Source of the DNA: a virus
Length of the DNA stretch: 38,993 nucleotides
Reading direction: 5' to 3' (one strand)
Virus record (IMG/VR): IMGVR_UViG_3300017788_000072
Span: 1-38,993 of that record
Below the pieces are notes generated by a model. The model was given only the letters and a program-made list of their open reading frames with translations. It did no database searches and had not been told where the DNA came from. Positions 25,648-35,100 of the stretch are shown here, one piece after another. Each line of letters opens with the position of its first letter. Position 1 is the first letter of the stretch. A program made the position numbers and the translations under genes.

Positions 25648-27095
25648 AAAGATACTTCGGATATAATAATTACGAAATGTGGCAACGATGTGAATTACTT
25701 AAAAAAATAGTAACACAGACGGTAGAGACAAAAGAAGGTCGTGGCAGGAATGTTAGAATTGTAACAAGATATAAACATAACACCGACAAAGAAGTCATAG
25801 ACAGAATAGTAAGAAGTTGTGAATACTATAAACAGTTACACGAAAAAGATATGGAGAGAAACAATCAAATTAAATTTAGAGATTACCAAAAAGATATTAT
25901 CAGAAGCGGAACAGAGATTTTAAATAAGTTTGGCTTCCTTTATCTTGCTATGGAAGTTCGTACCGGAAAGACCTTAACAAGTCTTGGAATTGCAGAAAAG
26001 ATTAAGTCTAACAATGTTTTGTTTTTAACAAAAAAGAAAGCCATTAGTAGTATTCAAAGGGACTACGATATGCTCGACCCTTGTTATCATTTAACAATTA
26101 TCAATTACGAGAGTTTACATAAGATAGATTTTCATTTATGGGATTTAATAATTTGTGATGAGGCTCACTCTATGGGAGCTTTCCCTAAGCCAAATAAAAG
26201 AGCAACTCAAGTTAAAGACATTATTCAATCTACAAAAGCGAAGGTTATTCTTTTGTCAGGAACACCAACTCCTGAGTCTTATTCTCAGATGTATCATCAG
26301 GTTTATGGGATACCTAACAATCCATTTCGTGAGTTTAAAAATTTTTACAGATTTTGTGATAACTTTGTAAAAGTTACGTCTAAAATTATTAACGGGTTAT
26401 CAATGAATGACTATTCTAAAGGTTTAGATACAATCATTCAAGAGATGGAACCTTTTACAATCAATTACACTCAAGAAGAAGCAGGGTTTATTTCTAAAAT
26501 AACTGAAGAAGTTCTTGAGGTAGAACTAAAAGAATCAACCTATAAGTTGATTAAGAAGCTCACAAGAGATTTGGTTGTACAAGGAAAGGAAGAGACTATC
26601 TTAGGAGATACTCCTGTTAAGTTAATGATGAAGCTGCATCAGTTATACTCAGGAACCATTAAGTTTGAGAGTGGTAATTCGATGGTATTGGATACATCAA
26701 AAGCAGAGTATATAAAAGAAACTTGGGAAGGTTGTCAGATAGCTATTTTCTATAAGTTCAAAGAGGAGCTTGAGGCATTGAAGCGGGTTTTTGGAGATGA
26801 GCTCACAACAGAACTTAGTGTCTTTGAAGACACACACAAAAATATAGCATTACAGATTGTTTCAGGACGTGAGGGAATATCTTTAAAGAAAGCAGAGTAT
26901 CTTGTGTACTACAACATTGATTTTAGTGCAACAAGTTATTGGCAATCAAGAGATAGAATGACAACTAAAGACAGACCCGAGAACGAAGTGTTTTGGATAT
27001 TCTCTAAAGGAGGTATTGAGCACGAGATTTATAAAGCAGTAACCAAGAAGAAGGACTACACGTTAGCCCACTTCAAAAAAGATTTTTACTTATGA
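25611..27095 (+). CDS. SNF2-type (SF2) DNA helicase
   Basis: 494 residues, start chosen at 25611 (MLSMWFDNKEILER), overlapping the previous gene; 25620 is an alternative. The motifs are in order: Q-like RDYQKDIIRSG (near 93), motif I AMEVRTGKTLTSLG (about 113-125), motif II ICDEAHSMG (about 180-188), motif III LLSGTPTP (about 214-221), and in the C-terminal half IVSGREGISLKKAEYLVYYN and SATSYWQSRDRM (motif VI, about 438-449). It would use ATP to move along double-stranded DNA in replication or recombination. The palindrome at 26818 encodes SVFEDT between motifs IV and V. Confidence 0.85.
   Translation: MLSMWFDNKEILERYFGYNNYEMWQRCELLKKIVTQTVETKEGRGRNVRIVTRYKHNTDKEVIDRIVRSCEYYKQLHEKDMERNNQIKFRDYQKDIIRSGTEILNKFGFLYLAMEVRTGKTLTSLGIAEKIKSNNVLFLTKKKAISSIQRDYDMLDPCYHLTIINYESLHKIDFHLWDLIICDEAHSMGAFPKPNKRATQVKDIIQSTKAKVILLSGTPTPESYSQMYHQVYGIPNNPFREFKNFYRFCDNFVKVTSKIINGLSMNDYSKGLDTIIQEMEPFTINYTQEEAGFISKITEEVLEVELKESTYKLIKKLTRDLVVQGKEETILGDTPVKLMMKLHQLYSGTIKFESGNSMVLDTSKAEYIKETWEGCQIAIFYKFKEELEALKRVFGDELTTELSVFEDTHKNIALQIVSGREGISLKKAEYLVYYNIDFSATSYWQSRDRMTTKDRPENEVFWIFSKGGIEHEIYKAVTKKKDYTLAHFKKDFYL
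26818..26833. repeat. 16-bp palindrome inside the helicase gene
   Basis: Perfect GTGTCTTTGAAGACAC, read in frame as VFEDT within a poorly conserved loop. Confidence 0.85.
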
Positions 27096-27313
27096 AAAAT
27101 ATAGAAAGCAGGGTAGAAGAGCTTGTTAGTTTTGTGAAAGATGAAACTTTGTATGCGTATGAAGCAGTTGATAAGATAATGGAATCAGCAGATGAGTATG
27201 CTATTGGTTTTGCAGAGTGGGTTGATATAAATTATTTTGTTTATAATACTTGGGACAAAAGTAAGTCAATAAAAAAACTATTAGAAATCTTTAAAAAAGA
27301 AAAAGGATTATGA
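27092..27313 (+). CDS. Small acidic protein of unknown function
   Basis: 73 residues: MKNIESRVEELVSFVKDETL, then a helical middle (ADEYAIGFAEWVDINYFVYN) and a basic tail. The start overlaps the helicase stop as ATGA. The EYAxxFAEWxxxNY pattern is seen in other phage proteins of unknown role. Confidence 0.6.
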   Translation: MKNIESRVEELVSFVKDETLYAYEAVDKIMESADEYAIGFAEWVDINYFVYNTWDKSKSIKKLLEIFKKEKGL

Positions 27314-27588
27314 GAAACAAGTTAGCAGGGAAACACCCCTCCTATGACAAGTTAGGAATGTCAGAGGAAAGAAAGAAGAAAAAGTTAGCATACGATAAAA
27401 AGTATCAGGCTACTGAGAAAAGAAAGAACTACAGAGTAGAGCTAAACAAAGCTAATCGTGAAGCCGGAACCTATGGTAACGGAGATGGGTTAGATATGAG
27501 CCATACGAAGTCAGGAAGATTGGTTAAGGAAAAAGCCAAAACGAACAGAGGAAGAAACGGTCAAAATTCTAAAAGCTCTAAGAAATGA
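27310..27588 (+). CDS. Conserved basic phage protein (SHTxxGxLV)
   Basis: 92 residues, very basic. Pattern: KKYQATEKRKNYRVELNKAN (31-50), GTYGNGDGLDMSHTKSGRLV (55-74), then KAKTNRGRNGQNSKSSKK. The KKYHxTPExxxYRxELNxxxR...GxGxDxSHTxxGxLVxExxxxNRxR form is found in many phages, including cyanophages. It probably binds nucleic acid. Function unknown. Confidence 0.72.
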   Translation: MRNKLAGKHPSYDKLGMSEERKKKKLAYDKKYQATEKRKNYRVELNKANREAGTYGNGDGLDMSHTKSGRLVKEKAKTNRGRNGQNSKSSKK

Positions 27589-27917
27589 TTAAGTGTATTT
27601 GCATAGATAATGATAACAGACCGAGCAGAGTTCCTGAGACTAAATGGATAGAGAAGGGTAAAGAATATACTTTAGACTTCACTATGACTGTACACCCTCA
27701 AAAGAAGTTAGCGTTTCAATTAAAAGAGATTGAGCTTGATGAAAGTTGTAGCCCATACTCTTGGTTTCTTGCAAGTAGATTTGCTTTCAGACACGAAGAC
27801 ATTGACAAATTAATTGATTTTATTAAAGAATGTAATAAGATTACGTTCTCATTAAATGAACTGATGAAAGTAACTACAGTAGATGAAAGAGAGCGTCATA
27901 CAATCGAAAAAAATTAA
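27585..27917 (+). CDS. Conserved small phage protein
   Basis: 110 residues: MIKCICIDNDNRPSRVPETKWIEKGKEY (1-28), then FQLKEIELDESCSPYSWFLA and SRFAFRHEDIDKLIDFIKEC. The IxCIDxxNRPxxIPxxKWxxKGxxYTV start and the FLASRF middle are common to a phage family of unknown function, probably a small beta-barrel. It overlaps the nuclease gene by 35 bases. Confidence 0.7.
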   Translation: MIKCICIDNDNRPSRVPETKWIEKGKEYTLDFTMTVHPQKKLAFQLKEIELDESCSPYSWFLASRFAFRHEDIDKLIDFIKECNKITFSLNELMKVTTVDERERHTIEKN

Positions 27918-28125
27918 AGAGCTTGAGGCTCAGGGATATTACGTTATCAAATTAATTAAGACAAATAAGAACGGTATCCCTGACCTGATAGCTATACCTA
28001 AAAACTCAGACGTTCTTTTTATTGAAGTAAAAGGACCGAAGGGTTCTATATCTCCTCTTCAAGATTGGAGAATGGAAGAGTTAGAAAAACACGGAATAAA
28101 AACAGAAATTTATAAACCACTTTAA
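27883..28125 (+). CDS. VRR-NUC domain nuclease
   Basis: 80 residues. It has the full PD-(D/E)XK signature of VRR-NUC proteins: KLIKTNKNGIPDLIAIPKNS (23-42) with Asp34, FIEVKGPKG (46-54) with Glu48-x-Lys50, and SPLQDWR (57-63) with Gln60. Such short phage enzymes cut branched or flap DNA and are believed to resolve replication intermediates. It overlaps the previous gene and is four bases from the next. Confidence 0.85.
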   Translation: MKESVIQSKKIKELEAQGYYVIKLIKTNKNGIPDLIAIPKNSDVLFIEVKGPKGSISPLQDWRMEELEKHGIKTEIYKPL

Positions 28126-28129
28126 TCAA

Positions 28130-28585
28130 ATGGATTCACTCAAGAAAATAATAAACTTAGTATTTTTTGTAGATATAGAAGATTCTACACGGAAAAGAAG
28201 AGTAGTAGATGCAAGACGTGCTTATGCTAAAATCCTTAAAGATGTAGGATTCTCCTATGAACATATTGGAAGTAGCCTAAACAAAGACCACGCAACTATT
28301 ATTCATTATGTAAAATCAGTAGATGTATTATTAAAATATGATTCGGTATTTGAGAAAAAATTTATAGTGGCTAAGAAAAATTTTCTAAAAGAGAACACAC
28401 ACTTAATGTTGAACTCAAAGGAGGACATTTACGCAATTGCAATCGAATTAGAAATTAAGTTAAATGAAATTAAGTCTAAGGCAAAAGAAATAATAAAAAC
28501 CTTAGAAGACTATGAAAAAGAAAACGGTAAAAATGAATGTATTGATTATTGCAAAAAAGTAGTATTTCCTTTATTTGATTCTTAA
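28130..28585 (+). CDS. DnaA domain IV-like DNA-binding protein 2
   Basis: 151 residues. Residues 18-65 (STRKRRVVDARRAYAKILKD, GFSYEHIGSSLNKDHATIIHYV) follow the DnaA DNA-binding domain: RxRxxVxARxxA, then the helix-turn-helix and KDHATIIHYV in place of RDHSTVxHA. The rest is a long charged helix (SKEDIYAIAIELEIKLNEIK, likely coiled coil). It has no ATPase domain. A related protein is at 20442. It may recognise the phage origin. Confidence 0.72.
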   Translation: MDSLKKIINLVFFVDIEDSTRKRRVVDARRAYAKILKDVGFSYEHIGSSLNKDHATIIHYVKSVDVLLKYDSVFEKKFIVAKKNFLKENTHLMLNSKEDIYAIAIELEIKLNEIKSKAKEIIKTLEDYEKENGKNECIDYCKKVVFPLFDS

Positions 28586-28598
28586 AAAAATCAAACTA

Positions 28599-28778
28599 AT
28601 GGAAGAAGAAAAAAGAGCAGAGCGAATAGCTCGAAGAATAGAAGAGTACCACATAGTATTGACGGACATTTACGAAAAGTTAGTTGACCGTGAACTAAAA
28701 TCTGCTCAAAAAGATATTCAGTTTTTAATTATGGAATTACGTTGTATTTTAAAATCAATAGAAGAAGATGACTTTTGA
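28599..28778 (+). CDS. Very small helical protein
   Basis: 59 residues from the ATG at 28599 (MEEEKRAERIARRIEEYHIV); an earlier in-frame ATG at 28575 overlaps the previous gene by 11 bases and is possible. One long helix with coiled-coil character, ending EEDDF. It overlaps the nuclease gene by 11 bases. Function unknown. Confidence 0.6.
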   Translation: MEEEKRAERIARRIEEYHIVLTDIYEKLVDRELKSAQKDIQFLIMELRCILKSIEEDDF

Positions 28779-29181
28779 AACCGAACAAGATTTAATCAGA
28801 GAAAAAAAAGCAATACAAACTTTCGTAAATATGTTTGGAGGCTCATTTAAGAAACTTGACCCATACGATATTGATTACAAAGTATTTGACAAAGACGGAA
28901 ACCTAATAGCCTACGCAGAGGTTAAAGGAAGAATTAAAACCATATACAACGCATATCCACTTCCTGTTGCTGCAAGAAAATTGGTTAAGTTGGTAGATAA
29001 AAGATTAGCTCCTGTGGTTATATGGGCTTGTGAAGATGGGATAATATATGGAAAGGTAGATAAATTAAAAGGAGAAATCAAGTGGGGAGGAAGAACCCAA
29101 CGAGATAACTCCTTTAATGACCAAGAACTTTTGGTTTATTATGAAAAACAGAAAGAACTAAAGTACGTTAGATATGCCTAA
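28768..29181 (+). CDS. PD-(D/E)XK-like nuclease
   Basis: 137 residues. The centre, DIDYKVFDKDGNLIAYAEVKGR (34-55), gives Asp36 and Glu51-x-Lys53, the restriction-endonuclease-like core. The N-terminal helix (TEQDLIREKKAIQTFVNMFG) carries the Glu of the first helix. Residues 75-137 form the remaining sheet (RLAPVVIWACEDGIIYGKVD). Probably a DNA nuclease of replication or host-DNA breakdown. It is the last gene of the plus-strand operon and overlaps the convergent giant gene by four bases. No terminator is visible between them. Confidence 0.65.
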   Translation: MTFETEQDLIREKKAIQTFVNMFGGSFKKLDPYDIDYKVFDKDGNLIAYAEVKGRIKTIYNAYPLPVAARKLVKLVDKRLAPVVIWACEDGIIYGKVDKLKGEIKWGGRTQRDNSFNDQELLVYYEKQKELKYVRYA

Positions 29182-32100
29182 TCGTACTTTGATTTTCTTT
29201 CACTGCTTCTTGTAACTGTAGTTTTTACACCGTCTGAATCATAGTATTCGTACTTACTATTATAACTTGACTGTGAGCCTGAATCTGAAGAACTTTTTGA
29301 GCTTGAAGAATATTTCTTGCTTGAAGAATATTTCTTGTATGTTCCATCAGAGTTCTTTTTTCTTTTCTTTTTAGGAACGTATCCAAATTCTTTGTCTTTA
29401 TCTTCTCTTTTCTTTTCTTTGAATATTTTATCTAATTCTTTTTCAGGTTTAGATAACTCATAGTACTCAGAACCTTCTCCAAAATTCTTCTCGTATAATT
29501 CAGGATTATATCTTTCTAAATCTGTAAGATTTTCATATACAGTTCCTGTTTCTTCATCTACAAGAAGTCTTTTCTTCATATCTTCAAGCTCATCTTTTTC
29601 TTCTTGATATTTTTCAGGATTTTTAACCCTGTCTAACATAGCTTCAGCAGATTCTACTTCTTCAGGACTTGTAGCTTCGTCAACCATTTTCTGTATCAAC
29701 TCAACTTGCTCTCTCATCTCTCTAATCTCTTCAGTAGTAGCCCCTTTTTTCTTGGCTATTCTAACAACATTTCTTCCGACAGTAGCTACTTCAGGACTCG
29801 CTAAACCTGTAACGTTTGCAACTAATACAGGTGCAATCATTTGAGTCAACGCTTGTCTGTTTTCTTCAGATATTTGTTTTGTTTTACCAAAATCATCTTT
29901 ATACTCTCCTGTTGCAGATAAAGATATTAAATTCCAAATCTCATCAATTCTGTTTGCTGCTATACCAAGTGTCCCTAATGAACTAACAAAATCTACTTTT
30001 TTAGAAGTGTAAATATTCTTTATGTCTTTATCGTCAATACCAAAACCTTTTTGTATTGATTCAAAAATAAACGCACCATTGTCCTGAACAAATTTATCAA
30101 GAACAGGAAGTGGAGAGAATATATCAGTAACAGTCGATGTTACAGCACCCTTAACAATGGCTTCTCTTCTTTTTTTCTTTTCTTCTTCATCATCTCCTTT
30201 ACCCATCAAAGATGCTGCAAGGCTCGCAAGACTTATAGCTATTCCGGCAGATATTGTTCTAAATACAGCCATCTCAACAGCGTATCCTGCTAATGAACGG
30301 GCAGCAATCTTTTTATCCTCAGCTGTAGATACGTCCCAATTTGAAAGAACCCTTAAATCAGAACCTAATCTTGACCCTTGGTTCATTCTAAAACTCGCAA
30401 AAGGCATAAATATCTTCATCAATAATTGAGACTTAGGATTTCTGTCAGAGAAAAATGCACCTGCCATATCTGTATCAGAAACGTTTTGTTGTCTATCTAC
30501 CTGTTTTTGAGCGTAGTCAGCAGCTTTTTGATTTATTTCGTGATTAGAATAGTCAATACCTTTAGTATCTATACCTTGGTCTCTTAAACCTTGTTCATAG
30601 AAAGACTTCCAAGAAGATATTGCAACCCAAGCATCAGGCTTTGTTAAGAATAATTTTAACCATTTTTTGTTTGCATCTTCAATAAGTTTTACAAACTTCG
30701 CACCTTTTGATTCAGCAGCCTGTTCTATTAATTGGTTTATAGAGTCAATATCAGCTAAAGACTCAACACCTCTGTTTGCTATAGCATATCCCGATTCATT
30801 AAGCCAAGTCATAAAATCCTTGTTGGACATAGCTGAAAAATCTATGTTTCCTTTAGCATTAATAAGCGTGTTGAAAACCACAGGCACAACCTGTTTTAAA
30901 GGTTGAGTTGGACCGGCTAAAGCCTGACTAACTCCAAGTGTAGCAATCTTGTTTAGACCTCTCATAGCCTTAGCAAATTCGTCATTAGAATAAGGATTCT
31001 TGTTTCTAATGTTTTGAATGTATTGCTGAACTCTTCCTATGTTTGATTTTGTTCCTTTTATTAAATCAGCATCTACTCCAAATATCTTTCTAAAGTCAGC
31101 TGTATTCATAAATGCCTCAACTTGTCTAATTGGTCCTGCTGTATTAATATCAACAAGAGCATCATACATAGAGTTTGAATTGTTTTTATCAAAAGATAAA
31201 TCAATATATGACTCTGCCTCTTTGCTGTCTTTATTTTTAGGCAACTCCTCAGGACGAGTGGCTTCCATTAATACGCCTGTCTCTTTCTTATAAAGATTTC
31301 CATTTGTATTTGTTATAAAAGCAGACGCTGTATTTGCTAAATCAACACTTCCTCCATCATAGCTCATTCTTGTAAATCTATCAGGAATATAGTTTAAGTC
31401 TTTATCTAATACTTTATTGTAAATGTTTACAGCGGTATCAGAAAGCTCATCAAATTTACTGTCCCACTCTCTTACCCAAAAGTCAACTGCTTCTAAATTG
31501 GTTGGGTCAACCTTAGATTGAACATCACTTACATTTGTAGAACCGTCAAGAATCTTGTCATACACTTGTTGATAAGCCAACGCCTTTTTTCTTTCTTGTT
31601 CATTACCTTCCGAAAGAACCTCTATTGACTCTTCAATAAGTTTTTTTCTTCTATCAAACTCAGCTTGCATTTCAGCTTCTGTTCCTATAATACTTCTACT
31701 AACAAAAGCAGTCATACCTCTTTCAACATTATTGAATAATGTATTAAACTTTTGATTGTTTGCTTTCTTGTTATAAAACTCAGCAACATAATTAGATACA
31801 ATATTATTTGTTTGTCTTTGAGCATTTGATTTTCCATTAATCAAATCGGTAAGACCCATAGCATCTCTTACTTTACCTGAGCGATTAAAACCAACAAACA
31901 TTTTTTCAAAAAGAATGTTTAAGTTAGTGGTTTGTTCTCCCAAGAATCTACCAAATCTTGTTGACCATAGTTTTCTTAAAGGAACAGCTGTTATACCATC
32001 TCTTCTAATCTTGGCTGCATTTTGTTGTCCTGTATATTTACGAACAACAGCTTCCATTTTAGCTGTAGATTGGTTAGTCAAAAAGTTCATCAATGAATCA

Positions 32101-35100
32101 ACCGCAGCCAACGAATCTTTTACACTCATTTTGTCGGTATCCATATTCATAAACTTCTTAATTAATTCTTTCTGAGCTTTAGTATATTCAACATCTTCAT
32201 CTGTAAATATATCTTTTCCGGTGCTTATAGACTCTTTAATGACAGCTGAGTAAACATCGAAAGCTCTTTTAATAGTAGCTCTTACAATTCCCTCGTTGTA
32301 TTTGTTAGTCTTAGCCTCAGGCTCCAATAAAGCTAACATCTCTTCTGCACTAAATTCAGACGCATCTACACCCATTAACTCTTGCAATTCAGCAATTCTT
32401 TCTTCACGAATTTTTTGCTCTTGCTCTTTTAATGTTTTTGAAATATAGTCTGTAGCCTCCTTTATGTTTGTGGTTTCAGCAAACTTAACTTTTTGACCTC
32501 TAATAGAAGAGCCTGTTACAGCTTCTTTTAGTTTAGCGGCTACTTCGTTATAAGTCTCAATATCCTCTACTAATGCAGGGTCAATATTCACAAATTGAGC
32601 GGCTGCAACTCTTAGGTTAGCATTTTTATCTTTGTTTTTAGATAATTTCTTCAAGTTACTTCTAAGACCTTTAGCTTCTTTTATCTTAGCGGCATAGTCT
32701 GCATTCTCAAATACTTTAGCCATATAGTTAGTAAACCTATCTACAGACTTAGCACTGAATACATTTACTTTACTGAAAGCACGAATAATATTAGCCGCTT
32801 GGTCAGCGGTAATTTTTCCTGATTGCTTTAGCTCTTTGACATCTTTACTAAGTTGTTGACTTGCTAATCTGAAAGCTCTAACAGCATCTCTCGCACCTCT
32901 TGCCAAATCTCTAATCTGTTTTTTAAGAGCTACCTTTTCGTTCATTGTAATTTTTTTGACATCTTTAATCTTGCCAAATAATTTTGCAACTGACGGAGCC
33001 GCTTTCTCTCTTAAACCAAATCTCTTTCGTATATCACGCACTAAAGCCTCACGCTGTACATCTGTGGCATCTTCATAAACTTTTGAGCCCATAACATAGC
33101 TCAAAACATTATCAGCTGTCTTAGCCTCGCTTACGCCTCTTCTTTTAGATTTCTGTACGATACCTTCAACCTCTCCCATCATTCTGTCATATCCGGGTAA
33201 GTCTTGTTCGTTAAGTTCCTGACTTATTGGTTGGGTAGATTCCTGTGTTTCAGGACTCTGCTCAGAAACTTCATTTTCTGAGTCAATATCTAATTCAAAC
33301 TCAAGCCTTTTTACAGCTTGTTGCTTCATCACTTCTTCTGCTTTTTCGTAACCGTCTTTGTCGAAAGACTCCGTATTTGCTTTTTCATAATTTTGATACA
33401 AATCGAATAAACCTAATCTATTTTCTATAGTATTTCTATCTCCACCATCATAAATAAAGAATACTACATCGGGTCTTCCATCGTTAAAATCTCGGTAAGT
33501 TTCGTAATCCCAATCTTTTACTGCATTGCCATTAGCAATCATTGGTTTATACGCATCGTTGAAAGCTGTTCTTGATACTGCTTTGAATCCAAATTTTGAA
33601 TAGTAATCAGGAAGAATCGTATCAAAAGCCTCAGCAGTAGTAGCTCCTTCTTTAATGCCAATTACCATTAATTGAGCTAAATTTTGAGGTCTTTTTGCAT
33701 TTGGGTCAGAAAAAGCACCTCCTAAAAATCCTTCTTTTGTAATTGTAATTCCTGTAGAACCGTCTTCTGTTACAAACATTCTCATTCCGTTGAAATCTTC
33801 TGCGGAATGAACAGTAACTGATGCAGCGTATGGATTGTCCTTTAAGGATTCTTCCATCATTTTTCTATAAACATCTCCATTAGTTACTTCGTATATTTTT
33901 TGCACTCCTTTAAATTTAGGAAATGCTTTTTTTATACCTTCGTCTATTAAGTCGTCTAAAGTGTACTCTGCTATTACATTTAAGTCAAATACTCCAATTT
34001 TTCTAACCTCTTGTAGGCTTCTTTTATTGACTCCCCTCGTTCCGCTGCTCTTCTTAGAATAGGTCTCCAATAATCCGGATAAGTCATCAGCTCTTCGATT
34101 TGGTCTTGAGTCAATTTCTTCTTGTTCACTGATTCTTCTTGCTGTTTCATACCTCTTAAAGTTAAATTTTGTTGGGAATATCCCTATTTTAGGTTCTGCA
34201 AATTTAAACAATTTATCTGCCTTTTTAAACAATTCTTCTGCTTCTTTTGTTTTCCCTTGTTTTATAAGCTCTCTCGCTTGTTTTCTTAAATCATTAGCTT
34301 CTTTATTTACTCCACTGAAATTAACCCAAGAGTTCTGTCCTCTTGTTTGAAAAATAACAGCAGGAGCAGCTTCATCACTATATAAGTCAAGGTGTTGTAA
34401 TGTAGCATTTTCTTCTCCTATAGCCCCAAACTGATTACCCAATATTCCGTGTCCGAAATAATCGTGAACAATTCTAAACACTTCTGAATTTGTTAATTCA
34501 TATCCATCTTCTAATTTTATACCACTTGGTTGTAAACCTATGTTATCAGACACGTCAGTATTTCCTTGACCAAAAGCAACATCGTTAGGCAAGAATTTAA
34601 GAGTATTGTTTTCTCTTATGTCTTTCAGCATTTCTTGTGAGTTGGCATAAGGCTCTCCTACTCCATCGTGCTTTATCACTTTCAGTCCTTTGCCTACTAT
34701 AAATTCATATTGTTTTTTCGTTTCATAGACAAGGGCATCATAGGCATTTTTTACTTCTTGTTGTGTTGGTTCATTCTTGATAGCTTGATAAGCGTCAGCA
34801 ATCATTTTCGATACTCTTTCAAAAAGTTTAGGCTGCGGTGGATTTACTCTTTCAGGTTGATAGCTTTTTTGTTCTTTTCTTCTTTCCTCAGTAATTTTAT
34901 CTCTATATTCTTGAGCGACTTGTTGAACAGATTCAACACCCTCATTGAATGCAGTCCTTCCTGATTGAGTTACTTCTTGAACCGGACCTTCTGTTTTTGT
35001 TTCTACAGTTTCTACATCGTTAGGTTGTGTCTTTGAAGACATTTTCTTGATTTCTCTTTTTAGTATTTTTATAGCTTGTTCTTTAGTGAGATTTCCTTTT

